Shown here one piece after another: positions 61,456-64,000 of a stretch of 64,000 bases of DNA. The stretch spans positions 21,142,001 to 21,206,000 of the forward strand of contig OY292279.1 of assembly GCA_958496175.1 (NCBI GenBank), in the 5' to 3' direction. Source of the stretch: Sisyra terminalis (taxonomy: Eukaryota > Arthropoda > Insecta > Neuroptera > Sisyridae). The notes beneath the pieces are model-generated. The model was given only the letters and a program-made list of their open reading frames with translations, ran no database searches and was not told the DNA's origin. Position numbers and translations under genes: made by a program. Within the stretch, counting starts at the first letter, position 1; each line of letters starts with the position of its first letter.

Positions 61456-61588
61456 GTCTACTGGTGGACGAGTGTTCAAGGTGGCCACTCAAAAATGAGC
61501 AAATCTTCGACATCTTCTTGATTTACGGATTCTTTTTTACTCTATAGTTGCTAAAGACGTTGGCAGTTATAAGATGACGGTAAAGAAC
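61456..61588 (+). mobile_element. tRNA-derived SINE with B-box region deleted
   Basis: GTCTACTGGTGGACGAGTG, AAGGTGGCCACTC, then directly TGAGCAAATCTTCGACA, TTGATTTACGGATTC, ATAGTTGCTAAAGACG, ATGACGGTAAAGAAC. Confidence 0.75.
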
Positions 61589-62895
61589 ATTTAAAAAAAT
61601 CATTTTTGACATTTAAATAATTGTTTTTTCTGTTTTTTTGTCAAGTTCGAAAAGTTTAATGTTAGAATTATTTGTCTTATTAGAGGAAATCTTTAATTAG
61701 TATACGTTCCAATAACTATTATTATAGAAAATTTCATTCATGAAGTCACACCTTGCAACCTTTGCTTTTAGTGGCATACGATTTCAAAAATTTGGTTTTT
61801 ACTCCACCTTAATTTTTTTTTCCATATAACATTGCACAAAATCAATAACTGAAGGTTGAAAACAATCTTATTGTTTAAAATTATTTTTTTTTGTATTTTA
61901 AAATATTGCCTAAAGTTACAGTTAGATAAATAACAATAATTTATAAATCATTGTTTAAAGATTTGACGCACGAACGCTCTTTTACTTACCAACCACCGAG
62001 AAATTGTTCATCAAACCGCAGTCGTGTTCAAATTGATAATTGGCTTTATTATATTATATTTTAGGCAATTTTTTCGTTCATCAATGTCAATAAGTTTGGA
62101 TATGTTCATGTATAATTGATCAAAAAAAAAAAAAATGAATGAAATTTTAAAATATTCAATTTTGTTCACAATTACAGCTATTTAACGTTGGTAAATACTT
62201 CCTTATGTGACTTGCTTTTATGTTTTAATGTAATTCAAATTTTGGTCATTAAATAATCATAAGAGCTGTAATTTCTCTAATGTTAATTTTTTTGCTTTCG
62301 TTTTTTTGTTGAAATTATAAGTGAGAGGATAAATGTTTTAATAACGGTTTGTTGTTCAATTTTGCTCTTTAATAAAATGCCAAAAACCAAAATTTTTGGT
62401 ATCGATTTTTTGAAGAAAAATAATTTTTGTGTAGATAAAACTCCATTTTCCTGTTTAGAAGTACTTTATCAACGGATTTCTGTTTTTTTTTTTTTCACAT
62501 AAAAGATTCACTTTGTCCCTTTGTTTATATATTTATTCTACAAAACCTTTTTTATATCTTATACATCCATGCATCAAAAATATGGAAAGAAATACAGAAA
62601 ACATGCATAAATGAAATCCACCTGGGAAAAGGTTTGACACAAGATTGGATTCTTCAAAGTATTATATAATAAATTTCATCACTGAAAAATGCAATTCCAG
62701 ACGGTTTAAAGGAAAAAAGGAAAATATAACAATAAGAAAATTTATCAAACAATTTAGGAATCAAACGATCATTAAGAAATACATCCCTTAATTTTAAAAC
62801 GAGACCAAAAAGTTTTGAAGCTTTACAGGGAGAAAAAGCTTTTAATCTTTAAACTAAAATGAAATTGGGAATACCAGATTTTTTTTTGTAGTTTG

Positions 62896-63034
62896 CAAGG
62901 CTGTCCAACATCGAATAATACATAAATTATTTATAATATTATTGTTCAATTCTATCATTGCTGTAGGAATATTTCACCAATGTTAAAATTGGCGGGTTGC
63001 ATGCGGCCCGCGTGCCTCTCGTTGAACTGTCCTG
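62896..63034. mobile_element. Possible hAT-like MITE, 139 bp
   Basis: The left CAAGGCTGTCCAAC and the right, reversed, CAGGACAGTTCAACGAG, with GCATGCGGCCCGCGTGCC inside, resemble GCGGCCCGC-bearing hAT relics. The flanking 8-mers do not match. Confidence 0.4.
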
Positions 63035-63191
63035 ACTTAAACTATAAATCATTACGAATGATGAAATTTCATTTTACTGATACTTTTTGTGATAATAGTT
63101 CATTAATATAATAACTCAAGACAATCGTTATTTATTTTTCTAATAATGAACCAAACACTAACAATGTGTATGAAAACTTTTTTTTTAATTT

Positions 63192-63360
63192 TTATTCACC
63201 GTTGCTTATAACTACTAAGGTCTTTAAGGTATTTAGCGACTGTAGGGTTGATGAGAACCCTTAAATTGAGAATTATTGAAAATTTGCTAGATACGAGGTT
63301 TGAACCCAACACTTACTAGTTTTGGAGCGGCCATCTGGACTACTCGGCCACCAGTAGGCT
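63192..63360 (-). mobile_element. tRNA-derived SINE, full length
   Basis: On the minus strand: AGCCTACTGGTGGCCGAGTA, GGCCGCTCCAAAACTAGTAA, B-box GGGTTCAAACC, TCGTATCTAGCAAATTTTC, AACCCTACAGTCGCTAAAT, TATAAGCAACGGTGAATAA. Confidence 0.85.
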
Positions 63361-63576
63361 CTCTTGATTAGTTTTACACATTTATCCTGCAAATATTACT
63401 ATTTTTAGGTGAAAATACGAATTCTTCTGTATCCTTTTGTATCATAATCTAGATGTGTGGAATCGCGTTCTTCAATATTCAATCAATCAATTATCTAATT
63501 TTTTCACGTAAATTTTTTGCCAATTTTGCTAGATGAAGTTGATCCTTTTTTTTAATTGTAAGTGGAACAGTTTAAA

Positions 63577-63630
63577 AGTTTTAACAGTTTTGAAGTGGTC
63601 ACCTTGACCACTCGGCCACCAATAGACTTT
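63577..63630 (-). mobile_element. tRNA-derived SINE, head only
   Basis: On the minus strand GTCTATTGGTGGCCGAGTGG carries an A-box identical to the Leu/Ser tRNA form TGGCCGAGTGG, then TCAAGGTGACCACTTCAAAA. The copy is cut before the B-box. Confidence 0.65.
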
Positions 63631-64000
63631 TTGACCGTTTTGCTTTATTTTGTTTTGTTTCTGTTTATTTAGTTTCCCGGATAAAATCGACAAACTATTG
63701 CTGAAAATTATATACATCAAACTTTAGATAGCTAGAAATTTATGAGTTTACGTTGTCATCAAGCTCAGTAAATTGCGTTTAGCCCAAACGGATAGTTCCC
63801 GGATAGGGGATATAATCATACATTATTTATACGTAATTTTATACCACTTGGATTCTGGTGCAAAAAACTTTGAATAAATCTAAATAAATGCTAACGTATG
63901 AACATCGTATTTATACTTAAGTAAGCAATAGTCGCTTTTAATTGCAAGGTTTTTAATCAGTTCAAACAGTATTCTCCTAGCACCATAAATGACACATTGA

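Larger units (their letters stand above)
41450..64000 (+). other. Candidate first coding intron, open at the window edge
   Basis: The intron begins with a GTAAGTATT donor. No convincing exon follows to the end of the window. Acceptor-like sites such as TTTGCACAG (about 53567) open frames of fewer than 20 codons. The stretch instead contains SINEs, hAT-like fragments, GGTGTAC-family and ACTAGTAG-family copies and a hammerhead motif. Stretches 46.0-47.2, 48.7-49.9, 51.0-53.1, 55.2-57.1 and 61.6-62.9 kb hold nothing recognisable beyond AT-rich DNA. Confidence 0.3.

Overview
The window looks like AT-rich nuclear DNA from an insect. This rests on dispersed tRNA-headed SINEs, hAT-type and other inverted-repeat transposon relics, RTE-like 3' tails, microsatellites, and GTAAGT splice donors with an insect-style A-rich start context. 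Nothing bacterial or viral was seen: there are no operons, no ribosome binding sites and no long reading frames. The longest frames (115-116 codons) are about what chance gives at this base composition. Species and order cannot be read from the sequence.

Gene content is very low. The one supportable protein-coding piece is a first coding exon on the + strand at 41321-41449. It encodes 43 residues that look like a secretory signal peptide and stops at a phase-0 GTAAGT donor. A leader exon probably precedes it (acceptor after 41098). A promoter or first-exon zone at about 26.7-27.6 kb carries three strong donors (after 26826, 26871 and 27583). The simplest reading is one gene on + with a roughly 13.5 kb intron in its 5' untranslated region and a first coding intron that leaves the window (more than 22 kb). 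No second coding exon could be identified.

The rest is intron or intergenic DNA packed with old repeats. They are: (a) a tRNA-derived SINE family with 14 recognisable copies, most on the minus strand; (b) hAT-like relics, two with 8-bp target duplications (5964-6673, 19189-19759); (c) at least eight further kinds of short inverted-repeat element; (d) four foldback structures, including a 1-kb hairpin with arms of about 490 bp at 16585-17601; (e) a family with GGTGTAC ends, about 860 bp when complete, which is part of a scrambled tandem array at 24.3-26.6 kb; (f) an RTE-like non-autonomous family that begins ACTAGTAG.

The most interesting signals are two motifs on the minus strand, at 53986-54034 and 29352-29396, that closely fit minimal type I hammerhead ribozymes with a self-complementary stem III. 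Both lie inside inverted repeats.
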